From NCBI GenBank assembly GCA_036874045.1, contig JAZBRI010000003.1, forward strand, positions 19,507,501 to 19,571,500: DNA of 64,000 bases. The letters run 5' to 3'. The DNA is from Cymodocea nodosa. Taxonomy: Eukaryota > Streptophyta > Magnoliopsida > Alismatales > Cymodoceaceae. Position numbers and translations under genes: made by a program. Every line of letters starts with the position of its first letter. Position 1 is the stretch's first letter. Of the stretch, positions 1 through 12,730 are shown piece by piece. A model generated the notes under the pieces. That model did no database searches. It saw nothing but the letters and a program-made list of their open reading frames with translations, and was not told the origin of the DNA.

Positions 1-186
1 GGCAACATTTAGAATTGAAACATTTACCTCCTAAATTAACCTATATATTTCTGGAAGAGAAACGAACCTGTCCAATCATTATTGCTTAAGATTTAAAAGA
101 GGATCAAATAGCTAAATTAAAAGATGTAGTAAAAAGTTATAAAGAAGCAATAGGAAGGACTATGACTGATATAAAAGGGTTAAGTT
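1..186 (+). pseudogene. Athila-type pol fragment (protease-RT linker)
   Basis: Translates to the same linker peptide that precedes reverse transcriptase in the other Athila-type copies here (LPPxLTYIFLEEKRTCPIIIA, then DLKEDQIAKLKDV and TMTDIKGL). An in-frame TAA lies near base 88, so it is not functional. Homology stops abruptly at about 184-187, where copia Gag begins in an open frame. The rest of this copy lies left of the window or was lost. Confidence 0.8.
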
Positions 187-940
187 TTTCTTTGTATGAA
201 GGCCAAAATCTTAATCGTCCTCCTTTATTTGATGGAATACAATTTGAATATTGGAAATATAGGATGACAATTTTTCTTCAAAGTATAGATCATAAGTTGT
301 GGTTCATGATTTCTAAATCATATACTCCGTTATCTACCCCTTATAATACTTGGACAATTGCTAGAAAAGAAAATGAAACTCTAAATGCTAAGGGCTTAAA
401 TATTTTATTTTGTGTATTGAGTTATGAACAGTTTAGTAAAGTGTCAGCTTATAAATCTGCTTATGAGGTGTGGCAGGCATTAGAAGTTTCACATGAAGGT
501 ACTTCTCAAGTTAAAGAGACTAAGATAAACATGTTAATTCATAAGTATGAACTCTTTAAGATGCATGAAGACGAAAGTATTTCTAAGATGTTTTCCAGAT
601 TTCTTGATATTATAAACTTTTTAAATGCTTAGGAAAGAATTTTGAACAGAAGAATTTGGTGAGGAAAATTCTCAGATTCCTAAGTTCTAAATGGTCTCAG
701 AAAGTAACATCAATTGAGGAATCACGAGATTTAAATGTTTATACCATGAATGAACTAATAGGAAACTTAACTGCTTATGAAGTTCAATTAAATGAATCAT
801 TGAGTCACAACAAACTAAAAATGAAGAAAGAAATAGCCTTTGAAATTAATTCAGATTCTAATATATCCACTAATTTTGATGAGGATTTGATTTTGCTGAC
901 TAGGAAATTCAAGAAAGCATGGAAAGCTAGGAAACAGTAA
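187..940 (+). pseudogene. Copia Gag (UBN2-type), broken
   Basis: Residues matching RPPLFDG, YWKYRM and FLQSIDHKLW are the classic start of plant copia Gag, which builds the virus-like particle. The first part reads in frame 3 to 632. The second part (VRKILRFLSSKW, YTMNELIGNLTAYE) continues in frame 2 from 656, so a frameshift lies between them. The open frame at 162-632 starts inside the Athila scrap, so its first eight codons are foreign to Gag. Confidence 0.85.
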
Positions 941-1000
941 AGGAATAAAAATGATAAACCCTTAACGTCAAGATCACTAAATGACAAGAATTCTTCATTC

Positions 1001-1657
1001 AGAAAGTATGTATGTTACAACTGTAAGAAGCCTGGACATCTTTCTCTAGATTGTCTTATAAGGAAAAATGAAAAACATAGTAGGACAAATTAGAAGAAGA
1101 CGGCTCAGAAAACTCAGAAAAAGTTTTATAAGAAAAAGGCTTTGAAGGTCACTTGGGATGATACGTCTGAAGAGTCTAAATTTAAGGAATCATCATCAAA
1201 ATCTTCACATTCAGAAGAAGAACTAGAGTTAGAAGGCGTTGCTCATGTGTGCTTCATGGTAGATGAGTCTGAGGTAATATTTGATCCTGAAAATTATTCA
1301 AATTTTAACTTTGATGAATTATTATGTGCTTATCATGCATTATTACAAAAGCTTAAAGGTTGTAAACTAGAAAATAAGAATATCAGAAACTCTTTATCCA
1401 TTGTGGAAGAAGAAAATAGTTTCCTGTCTATTACTTTAGAAAAGTTTAAATGTGATAATGAAAATCATGTTAGAGATTTGCATAAATTTAGATTTAGTGA
1501 ATGTGTCTTTCATGAACAAATACAAAATATAAATGCTGAAAAATTAAATATAGAATCTGAAAATGAAATGTTGAGAAAAAATATAAATGATCTCAAGTTA
1601 GAGATTGATAAATTAAAAATGAGAGAGCTAGATTTAAATTCTACCATTGAGAAATGA
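1001..1657 (+). pseudogene. Copia Gag zinc knuckle and coiled-coil linker
   Basis: A CX2CX4HX4C zinc knuckle is encoded at 1013-1054 (C, C, H and C codons at 1013, 1022, 1037 and 1052), which in Gag proteins binds RNA. In the same frame, 1142-1657 encodes an acidic Ser/Glu stretch and then a Lys/Glu/Leu-rich segment with heptad-like spacing, probably a coiled coil. An in-frame stop follows the knuckle near 1091. The Asn/Ser-rich piece at 1703-2014 continues the same frame. Confidence 0.75.
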
Positions 1658-2449
1658 AATTTAAGTCAAACTAAGTTAGACAAACTAACTAGTACCCCTA
1701 CGATGTCATATAAATTTGGCTTAGGATTTGATTATCTTGAATATCCTGAATCTCAAGCCAATAAAGGATTTATTAGTTGCATTTCAAGTAAATCTAAGAC
1801 TAAAATTCCTTTTATCATGAAACAAGGTAATAAATACGTAGAAGTAGGTAATTCAAGGGATGAATCATGTAGTAATAATATAAATCAATGTGATTTGTCT
1901 AAATGTACTTCTAACATAACTATTAATGTTTCTAAAAATCTTGTTTCTTGTTCTGGAAATTCAGTTTCTAATGTTTCTAAAATTTCAGACAATTGTAGTA
2001 AACTGAAAATTTAGAAACCCGTGCATGTAATTCAAAACACTAGTATTAGACCAATTACTCATTCTGCATGTGATAAATCTAAAAATTCTTGTGTAGAAAA
2101 AGATTTTGTATGTATTGAAAATTCAAATACAAGTACAAAATCTTAGTATGAAGTTATTGAAATATATGAGCATGACCAAAATAAATTAACATCTGATAAA
2201 AATCAGTTTGGTCTTGGTTATACTACATCTAAAAACAAAAAGAATGATTATAAGAGCAATAATGCTATAAGTAAGTATGATTCTAATGATAAGTCAATAG
2301 TACTTACATCTAATAAGAATGTAAATGATAATGTTAAAATGTTTTTAAACAAAAAAAAGAAATATGCGCTTAATGAACTTGGTCCTCAACAACATTGAGT
2401 ACCAAGAAAAAGTTTTTCTTAATTTATTTTGTAGGAGGAAACAACATCA

Positions 2450-2758
2450 AAATGGATCTTGGATAGTGGAGCGTCAAGTCACATGATCGAATAGAAAAGT
2501 CTACTACAAAATTTTACAAATACTATGAAAGGAAGTGTAACATTCGGAAACAAAAGCAAAGATAAAATCATAGGTATGGGTAATGTTCAAATAACTCCTA
2601 CTTGTGTTATTTCGAATGTACTATATGTAGAAAACCTAGGATTTAATTTATTGAGTGTTATAAAACTAATTGAGAATGGATACTATGTAGTGTTTGAAGA
2701 TAATGTATGCAAAATTATTGATAAAAATATAGATGAAATTAAGTTTATTGCTAAATGA
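2450..2758 (+). pseudogene. Copia protease and GAG-pre-integrase start
   Basis: WILDSGASSHM at 2453-2485 is the copia aspartic protease active site. It is followed by an in-frame stop after MIE, then by GSVTFGNKSK, IIGMGNV, ISNVLYV and NLLSVIKL, all diagnostic of copia polyproteins. The frame is the same as the zinc knuckle upstream. Homology ends at about 2758 at the junction with the minus-strand Athila copy E. Confidence 0.85.
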
Positions 2759-2760
2759 AA

Positions 2761-5700
2761 ATAAAATAAAAACTTATTTCTTACTAAGTAAAGCTCAAGT
2801 AGTCCTCTACTCTGACTTCTTCTATAATTCCAAAGGCACTTTTTGGTATTTTCAGAATAGGTCTAAGTCTTTGTTCATTTACTTTAAAGATATTCTGATT
2901 TTTAGGATTTTCAATCTCAATAGCTTCATAAGGATAAATATTTCGAACTACGTAAGGTCCTACCCATCTAGATCTTAATTTTTCTGGATGGTTATGGAGT
3001 CTAGCCATGTAAAGATATACTTCTCCTATTTCAAAGCTTTTTGGAATAATTTTCTTATCATGCTAGAATTTCATTTTCTCTTTTTCTCTTACAGTCTTCG
3101 AATAAGCTTCATTTCTAAATTCTTCTAATTCAATTAATTGCATTTTCCTATTTTTAGCAGCTTGATTTAAATTAGTGTTCAGAGTTTTTAATGCCCAATA
3201 AGCTTTATGTTTTATTTCAGCTGGTAAATGACAACTTTTTCCATATACTAGCCTAAAAGGTGACATTCCTAAGCTTGTCTTATAAGCAGTTCTATAAGCT
3301 CAAAGTGCATCTATCAATCTATTAGCCCAATCTGTTCTAGTAGGATTTACTATTTTTTCTAAGATTAACTTAATTTGTTTGTTAGCACTTTCTACTTGTC
3401 CACTTGTTTGCGGATGATATGATGTTGCAATTTTGTGGTTTACTCTATATTTCTTTATTAAGGCTTCAAAACTTCTATTACAGAAATGAGTTCCTCTATC
3501 ACTGATAATAGCTTTAGGTATTCCAAATCTAGCAAATATATTTGTTCTTATAAATTGTATTACCACTTTGTTGTCATTAGTTTTTGTACGAATAGCTTCT
3601 ATCCATTTAGATACATAATCTACCCCCAACAATATGTAATTAAATTGATTAGACATAGGAAATGGACCCATAAAATCTATTCCCCACACATCAAAGATTT
3701 CAACCTCAACAATAGGATTAAGAGGCATCATATTCATATTTGATATTCTTCCTATTTGTTGACATCTTAAACAACTTAAGCAATATTTATGAGCATCTTT
3801 GAATAGTGTTGGCCAATAAAACCCACATTGCAGAATTTTTGTAGTAGTTTTCCCTAAGCCAAAATGTCATCCACAAGCTTGGTCATGACAGAAAGACAAT
3901 ATACTCTGATATTTAGTTTCTGGAACACACCTCTTTAAAACCAGATCAGGACATTTCTTAAATAAGTATAGGTCTTCCCAATAGTAATATTTTACTCTTG
4001 AGAAAAACAATTTCTTATCCTGTCTATTCCAATCCTTAGGTGTTAAACTAGTAACTAAGTAATTAACTATGTTTGCATACCAAGGTATTGTATTGATGGT
4101 CATTAATTGTTCATCAGGAAAATTATCCTTAATTTCAATATTTGATTTTTCTATTTGTAATCTTGATAAATGATCTGCTACTACATTCTCACAATCTCTT
4201 TTATCTTTAATTTCAAGATCAAATTCTTGTAATAATAATATCCATCGGATCAATCTAGGCTTAGTCTCTTTTTTTGCTATTAGGTGTTTTAAAGCTGCAT
4301 GATCCGTGTATACTATTACTTTAGCTCCAATCAGATATGATCTAAACTTCTCTAAGGCAAACACAACAGCTAATAGTTCTTTTTTAGTAGTTGTGTAATT
4401 AACTTGAGCATCATTTAAGGTTTTTCTTGCATAATGAATCACTCTAAGAGATTTTTCTATCTTCTGTCCCAACACTGCTCCTACAACAAAATCAGATGCA
4501 TCACACATTAATTCAAATGGATGGCTCCAATCAGGTGCTTGAATTATAGGAGTTGAAATTAAGCTAGTTTTAAGTCTGAAAAATGCTTCCTTGCAATTTT
4601 TATCAAAGTTAAATGAGACATCTTTTAATAGATTAGTTAAAGGTCTAGCTATTTTGATAAAGTCTTTAATAAATCTTCTATAAAAACCAGCATGTCCTAG
4701 AAATGATCTAATATCTTTTACTCATTTAGGTTCTGGTAGATTAGAAATTACTTCTATTTTAGCTTTATCTACTTCCAACCCTTTCTTAGAAACAACATGC
4801 CCTAAGACTATTCCTTGTTTAATCATGAAGTGACATTTTTCCCAATTTAAAACCAGATTTTTTTCCACACAGCGTTTTAATATTTCGTCTAAATTTTTTA
4901 AACAAACTTCATATGAGTTTCCATATTCAGTAAAATCATCCATAAATATTTCTAAAAAATCTTTAGTCATTCCAGTAAATATACCTTGCATACACCTTTG
5001 AAAGGTAGCTAGTGCATTGCATAATCCGAATGACATTCTCTTAAAAGCATAAGTTCCATTAGGACAGGTGAAAGTTATTTTCTCTTGATCCTCTATTGCT
5101 ACTGGAATTTGATTATAACCTGAATACCCGTCTAGGAAACAAAAATATTCTTACTCTGCTAATCTTTCCAACATTTGATCTATAAAAGGTAAGGGAAAAT
5201 GATCTTTCCTAGTCACAACATTTAACTTTCTATAGTCTATACATACTCTCCAGGCTGATTGAATTCTTGTAGATATCAAGTCCTGACTTTCATTCCTAAT
5301 AACTGTTAATCCTGATTTCTTACGAACTACATGGATTGGACTAACCCACGAACTATCAGAAATCGGATAAATTATGTTATTATCTAACCATTTCACTATT
5401 TCCTTCCTGACTACTTCTTTAAGGTTTGGATTTAATCTCCTCTCAAGAATTCTAACAGGTTTAGCATTCTCTTCTAAATATATGTGGTGACAGTATAAAG
5501 TTGAACTTAACCCTTTTATATCAGTCATAGTCCATCCTATTGCTTCTTTATAACTTTTTACTACATCTTTTAATTTAGCTATTTGATCCTCTTTTAAATC
5601 TAAAGCAATAATGATTGGACATGTTCGTTTCTCTTCCAAAAATATATAGGTTAATTCAGGAGGCAAATGGTTTAATTCTAAATGTTGCCCATCAGAAGCT

Positions 5701-6190
5701 AGGGCTCCTAATTGAATATCATCATTTTCTAAATTAATTTCTTCTAGATCTCCTTCTATATTTATGCTTTCACTTTCCTCTAAAGTTTCAGAATTGATTT
5801 GCCTATTTAATTCTTCTTAAATCACATCATCTAACATACCTCCTTCATCCTCTAAAAAGTCTATGGTATGTAAGGACATTTCTAACTCCTCAAACCTTTT
5901 TGGTTTGAAAATATTTAGTTGAGTATCCTCATTACCATATGTTAACTTCATTACTCCAGTTTTATAATTTATAACAACCCCTGATGTTGCTAAAAATGGC
6001 CTTCCCAAAATTAAAGATGTATCACTATTTTTATGCTTAATTTGTTGGGAATCCAAAATTACAATATCAATAGGATATATAAAGTTTTTGATTTTAATTA
6101 AGACATCCTCTATTTTTCCTCTAGGGTATCTTATACTTCTATCAACTAATTGAATAATCGTACTAGTAGGAGTTAAGCCTTCTAACCACG
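2761..6190 (-). pseudogene. Athila-type pol copy E (PR-RT-RNase H-INT), broken
   Basis: Minus-strand polyprotein pieces. Protease tail and linker lie at 6190-5690 (ILGRPFLATSG). RT lies at 5666-4722 (HFPLPFIDQMLERL, MSFGLCNA, FMDDF). RNase H and the integrase zinc region lie at 4508-3867 ([14 protein letters not shown]), the integrase core at 3737-3300 ([27 protein letters not shown]), and the integrase C-terminus at 3266-2784. Several stops and frameshifts separate these pieces. The catalytic part of the protease is missing because homology breaks at about 6183. No LTRs flank it. It forms one arm of an inverted repeat with copy C. Confidence 0.9.
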
Positions 6191-7395
6191 GATCCATTGC
6201 TAAGGAAGTGGTGTTCTTCAAGGTAAGAGTGAGATTTGAGAGAGATCCCTATGCATAAATTATGTTCATGTTGTGTATGTATGCATAGGTATGTTGTTTC
6301 ATGTTTTTATGTTATGTTTGTATACGTTTGTGTTGTTTGAATGTTATTGCATTGCATTTCAGTGTAGTTTTCATATAGTTAATTAATTCCAGATGGTATC
6401 TTGATGTGGATTCTAGTTTAAACATGGTTTTCATCTTGTTTATATGTGCATATGATGGTTGTAAATAGGATGTTAGATGAAATGGTTGCTTATGTAATAA
6501 GGGGAACCATGTAGAGTTTGGGTATTTTTATTATTTCAATTCTCTCAGCTTAAACATCGGTTTTGAATAATATTTGATGCAATCTCATGTATTTTCGAGT
6601 CTACTTACCAATGGTTTTGGTTTCGTAATTTTTGGAGATCATTTGAATGGTATTTTCGATTTAAGTGTTGACAGGTGTTTCTGACTTGGACGCAAGTTCT
6701 GGGTAGAGTTTTTGAGCGTCTTTGATTATCAATTTCTCGGAGTACAAATTTTATTTTTATGATCTGTAAAATGGGTTTTTGAGATGACGAAGTTAACGTG
6801 CATTGAGATTTTGTTTCACGTCATTTCATAAAGATTTCAGGAAGATATGAATTTTCTTGTGAAGTCGCGCAATCTGTGTTTTGATCTCCGCTTGTTACAC
6901 ATCTGTGTTAGATTCATCACTAATAATTCTATGGTTTCAATTAGGTCTCGAAATTATACTATATTTTTAGATCTTTTAAAATCCTTTCCAAATCATATTT
7001 TTACATGATTTTTCAGTAAGTATTTTGGGAAGAAATGATTTCCATAAGTGGACGCAAATTCTGCAATTTCGAGAGTTCTTTTAGAGTTATGAATAAGATT
7101 GTATGGAAGTGTTTTTCAAGTACTTAAATTAACTAGTTAACCACATATGTATAATTTCTAATATAATTACCAATCATAGTGCTAACTTTTGTTTTGATAA
7201 GAGTAGGATGTATAGAACGTATTCAGGTTATGTTATGACATAAGTCAAGTAATTAATCTAATAAAATTTATTTAGACCAACTCCTATGGAAATGACCCGT
7301 ACTTGCACCGCTTAATACAATAGGCACCGTGCGCTTGCGGTTAAATTATAAATGTAAAACTTGTGCTTTATTGATACACGTTTCGTCCTTACAGT
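6191..7395 (+). repeat. Spacer with 3' part of an unrelated LTR
   Basis: No coding potential. Positions 7283-7345 carry GTACTTGCA ... CAATAGGCACCGTGCGCTTGC. This matches, in plus orientation, a conserved block inside the A and B LTRs (there CAATAGACACTGTGCACTTGC on the element strand). The rest does not match those LTRs by eye. I read it as an LTR piece of another Ty3/Gypsy family lying between E and C. Where this LTR starts is not clear. Confidence 0.4.
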
Positions 7396-10176
7396 AGTAA
7401 AAAGTTATAAAAAGCAATAGGATGGACTATGACCGATATAAAAGGGTTAAGTTCAACTTTATACTGTCACCACATATATTTAGAAGAGAATGTTAAACTT
7501 ATTAGAATTCCTGAGAGGAGATTAAATCCAAACCTTAAAGAAGTAGTCAAGAAGGAAATAGTGAAATAGTTAGATAATGACATAATTTATCCAATTTCTG
7601 ATAGTTCGTGGGTTAATCCAATCCATGTAGTTCCCAAGAAATCAGGATTAACAGTTATTAGGAATGAAAGTCAAGACTTGATACCTACTAGAATTCAATC
7701 AGGCTGGAGAGTATGTATAGACTATAGAAAGTTGAATGCTATAACTAGAAAAGATCATTTTCCCTTACCTTTTATAGATCAAATGTTGGAAAGATTAGTA
7801 GGGCAAGAATATTTTTGTTTCCTAGACGGGTATTCAAGGTATAATCAAATTCCAATAGTATTAGAGGATCAAGAGAAAACAACTTTCACCTATCCTAATG
7901 GAACTTATGCTTTTAAGAGAATGCCATTCGGATTATGCAATGCACCAGCTACCTTTCAAAGGTGTATGCAGGGCATTTTTACTAGAATGACTGAAGATTT
8001 TTTAGAAATATTTATGGATGATTTTACTGTATATGGCAACTAATATGAAGTCTATTTAAAAAATTTAGACCTAATATTAAAATGTTGTGTGGAAAAAAAT
8101 CTGGTTTTAAATTGGGAAAAATGTCACTTCATGGTTAAACAAGGAATAGTCTTAGGGCATGTTATTTCTAAGAAAGGGTTGGAAGTAGATAAAGCTAAAA
8201 TAGAAGTAATTTCTAATCTACCAGAACCTAAATCAGTAAAAGATATTAGATCATTTCTAGGACATGCTGGTTTTTATAGAAGATTTATTAAAGACTTTAG
8301 CAAGATAGCTAGACCTTTAACTAATCTATTAAAAGATGTTCCATTTAACTTTGATAAAAATTGTAAGGAAGCATTTTTCAGACTTAAGACTAGCTTAATT
8401 TCAACTCCTATAATTCAAGCACCTGATTGGAACCATCCATTTGAATTAATGTGCGATGCTTCTGATTTTACTATAGTAGTAGTGTTAGGACACAAGATAG
8501 AAAAATCTCCTAGAGTGATTCATTATGCAAACAAAACCTTAAATGATGCTCAAGTTAATTACACAACTACTGAAAAAGAATTATTAGCTGTTGTGTTTGC
8601 CTTAGAAAAGTTTAGATCATATCTGATTGGAGCTAAAGTAATAGTATACACGGATCATTCAGCTCTAAAACATCTAATAAAGAAAAAAGAGACTAAGCCT
8701 AGATTGATCAGATGGATATTATTATTACAAGAATTTGATCTAAAAATTAAAGATAAAAAAGGTTGTGAGAAAGTAGTAGTAGATCATTTATCAAGATTAC
8801 AAATAGAAAAATCAAATATTGAAATTAAGGATAATTTTCCTGATGAACAATTAATGACCATCAACACAATACCTTGGTATGTAGACATAGTTAATTACTT
8901 AGTTACTAGTCTAACACCTAAGGATTGGAATAGACAGGATAAGAAATTATTTTTCTCAAGAGTAAAATATTACTATTGGAAAGACCCATACTTATTTAAG
9001 AAATGTCCTGATCTGGTTTTAAGGAGGTGTGTTCTAGAAACTGAATATCTGAGCATATTGTCTTTCTATCATGACCAAGCTTGTGGAGGGCATTTTGGTT
9101 CAAGGAAAACTGCTGCAAAAATTCTACAATGTGGGTTTTATTGGCCAATACTATTCAAAGATGCCCATAAATATTGCTTAAGTTGTTTAAGATGTCAACA
9201 AATAGGAAGAATATCAAATAGGAATATGATGCCTCTTAATCCTATTGTTGAGGTTGAAATCTTTGATGTGTGGGGAATAGATTTTATGGGTCCATTTCCT
9301 ATGTCTAATCAATTTAATTACATATTGTTGGGGGTGGATTATGTATCTAAATGGATAGAAGCTATTCCTACAAAAACTAACGATAACAAAGTGGTAATAC
9401 AATTTATAAGAACAAATATATTTGCCATATTTGGAATACCTAAAGCTATTATCAGTGATAGAGGAACTCATTTCTGTAATAGAAGTTTTGAAGCCTTAAT
9501 GAAGAAATATGGAGTAAACCACAAAATTGCAACATCATATCATCCGCAAACAAGTGGACAAGTAGAAAGTGCAAACAAACAAATTAAATTAATCTTGGAA
9601 AAAGTAGTAAATCTTACTAGAACAGACTGGGCTAATAGATTGATAGATGCACTTTGGGCTTATAGAACTACTTATAAAACGAGCTTAGGTATGTCACCTT
9701 TTAGGCTAGTATATGGAAAAAGTTGTCATTTACTTGCTAAAATAGAATATAAAACTTATTGGGCATTAAAAACTCTGAACACTAATTTAAATCAAGCTGT
9801 TGAAAATAGAAAAATGTAATTAATTAAATTAGAAGAATTTAGAAATGAAGCTTATTCGAAGACTGTTAGAGAAAAAGAGAAAATGAAATTCTAGCATGAT
9901 AGAAATTTTTTTCCAAAAAGCTTTGAAATAGGACAAGAAGTATATCTTTATATGACTAGACTCCATAACCATCAAGGAAAATTAAGATCTAGATGGGCAA
10001 GACCTTACATAGTTCAAAATATTTATCCTCATGGAGCTATTGAAATTGAAAATTCTAAAAATCAGAATATATTTAAATTAAATGGACAAAGACTTAGACC
10101 TATTCTGAAAACATCAAAAAGCTCCTTTGGAATTATAGAAGAAGTTAGAGTAGAGGACTACTCGAGCTTTACTTAG
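7396..10176 (+). pseudogene. Athila-type pol copy C (RT-RNase H-INT), broken
   Basis: RT starts abruptly at 7396 inside the linker and runs to about 8380, with HFPLPFIDQMLERL, MPFGLCNAPATFQRC and the catalytic FMDDF at 8011-8025. RNase H follows (LMCDASDF near 8450). The integrase has its HHCC zinc region at about 9060-9200, [10 protein letters not shown] at 9274-9303, ISDRGTHF near 9452 and [10 protein letters not shown] near 9553. The longest open stretch is 8089-9819 (576 aa). Stops include TAG near 7567, TAA at 8041 and TAA at 9817. The protease and 5' end are missing. The spacer and ORF1 follow as in copies A and D. Confidence 0.9.
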
Positions 10177-10690
10177 TAAGAAATTAGTATTTATGTTTAT
10201 ATAAAAAAAATATTAAAAAAAATATATAAAATATAAAAATTGTTGCTGTTCAACCGATTGGATCCATCGGTATGACCGGAACATAAAAAATATGTATATT
10301 AATTTTTAGGAAAAAATTAGGTCTGATCGAAACATAGTATCGGTTAAACCGGTAAAAAAAAATAGAAAAACTATTATCTTAAGTATTTTTATTATTATAT
10401 TTGTTTGTACGGAAAGTCCATTGAGTTACGCTTAACTCAATGAGCTTACTCCATTGAGTCTTGAGTTAGTCAACGAGCTTATTTTGTTGAGTTAACTGTA
10501 ACTCAATAGAGTATTGTAGCTAAGACCGTGGATAAGATAGTAATAGTTGGTTCAGGAAATAACCCGATTAGTCGCCTAAACTTAGGGCTTATTTAAACTA
10601 AAACCTAGGGTTTTGGGGGCATTATTCGACAAATCATTTAGAATCTAAAACAGTAGAAATCAGAGCGATTCCGTGCTGTTGTGTAACTCC
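10177..10690 (+). other. Copy C pol-ORF1 spacer with palindromes
   Basis: Non-coding. It holds CGGTT/AACCG-type units at 10248-10355, GAGTTA/TAACTC palindromes at 10416-10513, and the promoter-like block annotated separately. It is the plus-strand counterpart of 22838-23470 in element A. Confidence 0.7.
10588..10617 (+). promoter_or_regulatory. Internal TATA plus telobox-like promoter, copy C
   Basis: TTATTTAAAC (TATA-like) is followed within a few bases by AAACCTAGGGTTTTGG, a telobox-like motif typical of plant promoters and leaders. The first ATG of ORF1 is at 10691, leaving about 75 nt of leader from a start near 10615. The block is conserved in element A (22914-22943) and recognisable in copy D near 62955. 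Promoter activity is inferred. Confidence 0.45.
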
Positions 10691-11248
10691 ATGATGAGGA
10701 AGATGACACCTGAATTTTGGGAAGATGCAGTTGACACCGCACAGTTTCTAAAGGAATCAGAAGAATGGCACATGCGGCAAAAGATTCGGAATACAACAAG
10801 AGAGAAACAGCTACAAAAGGTAGAATCAGAACTCTTTAACTTAAGGAAAGTTTTAGTTGAGTTAAAAATACAAATACCACAGATAATGGAGACACGAATC
10901 AGAGTGGCAACATAAATTGTAGTTAGTAAAGAAAGAAAAATCTAGCCGAACAACGAAGTAGCCCTAGAGCTAATTCAACGTAAAGCCAGATTGTAGTTTA
11001 AAAAATGCATTGCTGGTCGTGGAAGTTGGATAATATGGGAGCAACAACGAGTAGGAGAACAGGAAGAACCAATTGATGAAAGACCTATTCCTGAGGAACA
11101 GCAGTCAGGACCTCCAATTCAGCCAATAGAGCCATTGCCACGAGTAGCATTTGCTTGGTCGAGAACTGAAGAAAAAGAGAAAGAATTTACTAGCTTGGTC
11201 AAAATAGCAAGAGACCAAGGTGATACTCAAGAAATAACTACAACTAAG
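10691..11248 (+). pseudogene. ORF1 N-terminal part, copy C, cut by B insertion
   Basis: Starts MMRKMTPEFWEDAV and continues with a charged, coiled-coil-like segment (KQLQKVESELFNL). It is homologous to the N-terminal part of ORF1 in element A and in B. A TAA interrupts it at 913-915 on from 10000, and another stop follows. Reading resumes with RVAFAWSRTEEKEKEFTSL. The frame ends at 11248 where the LTR of copy B begins. The function of this N-terminal part is unknown. Confidence 0.65.
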
Positions 11249-12730
11249 TGTTTGGATTTTCCCAGCACGACACCAGAAAAACTTTGATTTGTTACTTCTG
11301 TTTTTACTTAGTTAATTTAGCTTTATGCTTATTCTTTTTCTTTTAGAAGTAAACAAACAACCTTTAATACAATTTAGATATTAATTCCAATTTGTACTTT
11401 AACTGCAACTGCACAGTGTCTATTGTATCAGTGTGCAAGTACAGGTCGATCCCATACGGAATTGCTTAAGAACTGAGAACTGTTCGTTTGTTAACAATCA
11501 AATTTATATATTCAATAAGCCCTCCGTTGAATTACAGTTAACTCAACGGACAAAGTTCGTTGAGTTACGGCTAACTCAACGGACTAACCTCGTGGACTTA
11601 AGTTAACTTCACGAGCCTGTCTTTTCTTTTTAAATATTGCTATTTACAGAGGAATTCGGCCAACTATTGGGCGATTCTACAGATTGTAAATAACATCAAT
11701 TAAGCTCTTTAATGTTAGTAAACACTGGATTTATCATTGAGCATACTAACATTCAGATAATTCACACAGTAACCATTAAAATCTTTAAGTCTTTTGAACA
11801 AACCAATTTCAGTAAACTGTAAAACTAAAACAAACATAAAACAATCACAACACTAATAAAGATAACATTAATCATGATACAACACAAACAATACAACACT
11901 CAAATACAAAATACAAACAATGATAAATTGTTTTTGGTATTTTTGTTTTAATATGAACATGGAAATGGGCAAAAGGTGAAATGTAAAGTAATCTCAATCG
12001 ACAGTAAATACTTCTATCACTACTTGCAACGCGATTACACCACTAAAAATTAAACCACTTACAATTCTGTCTCCTCTCCCTATAGAATCGCGAGTCCAGA
12101 ATTGCAAGATGATCTCCTCTTCAGCATACAAGCGTCAACCCGAAGCCAAGGCTAGAAGCTTTACGATCTCCTGAAATATGAGTCGGCGCTTGGTGAAAAT
12201 GGCTTCCCTTCCCGTGATGCGATCACTCCTCACAGTGGTTGTCAAGCACTGTGTTTGGCTCGAAATCGACCCGACATCAAGAAAGTATTCTCACAGACCT
12301 CCGATGGTTGGTGATTGTGGTGGTGGTAACGATGGTTGGTGTGGTACTTTGGAGAATTGCCGATACTGCTTGTAGAAAGCTCGATGCTCCTCCTTTGTAT
12401 ACATTGGTCGTCCATTGATCACACACTTTTCTTCTTTTTCTTCTTTTCTTTTATATTTCTTTAGTAGTAACAGCTTCTACTTGAATGGTCAGTTGGATTT
12501 TCTGCATTCATATCAATGACGATGCTTTCTTCTTCCTGCGCGATACGTGCAGTTGTGATTTTTCTTCCAACTGTCATGTTTCTGCAACCGCTACAGTGGC
12601 ATATTAGAAAATAAATAGTCCGTGGAGTTACAGATAACTCAATGGACTTTCTTTGTTGATTTAACTATAAAACACGTGCAAAAATTTAACTATCTGATAC
12701 TCAGGTGCATTTTGGATACATACAAACTTA

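Larger units (their letters stand above)
187..2760 (+). mobile_element. Truncated Ty1/Copia element (gag to pre-integrase)
   Basis: A plus-strand copia internal region containing Gag, a zinc knuckle, a coiled-coil linker, an aspartic protease and the start of the GAG-pre-integrase domain. No LTR, RT or integrase is present. The left end is joined to an Athila pol scrap and the right end stops where Athila copy E begins at about 2760. The frame changes once near 640, and several in-frame stops follow (for example after 940, 1657 and 2014). It is a dead fragment. Confidence 0.85.
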
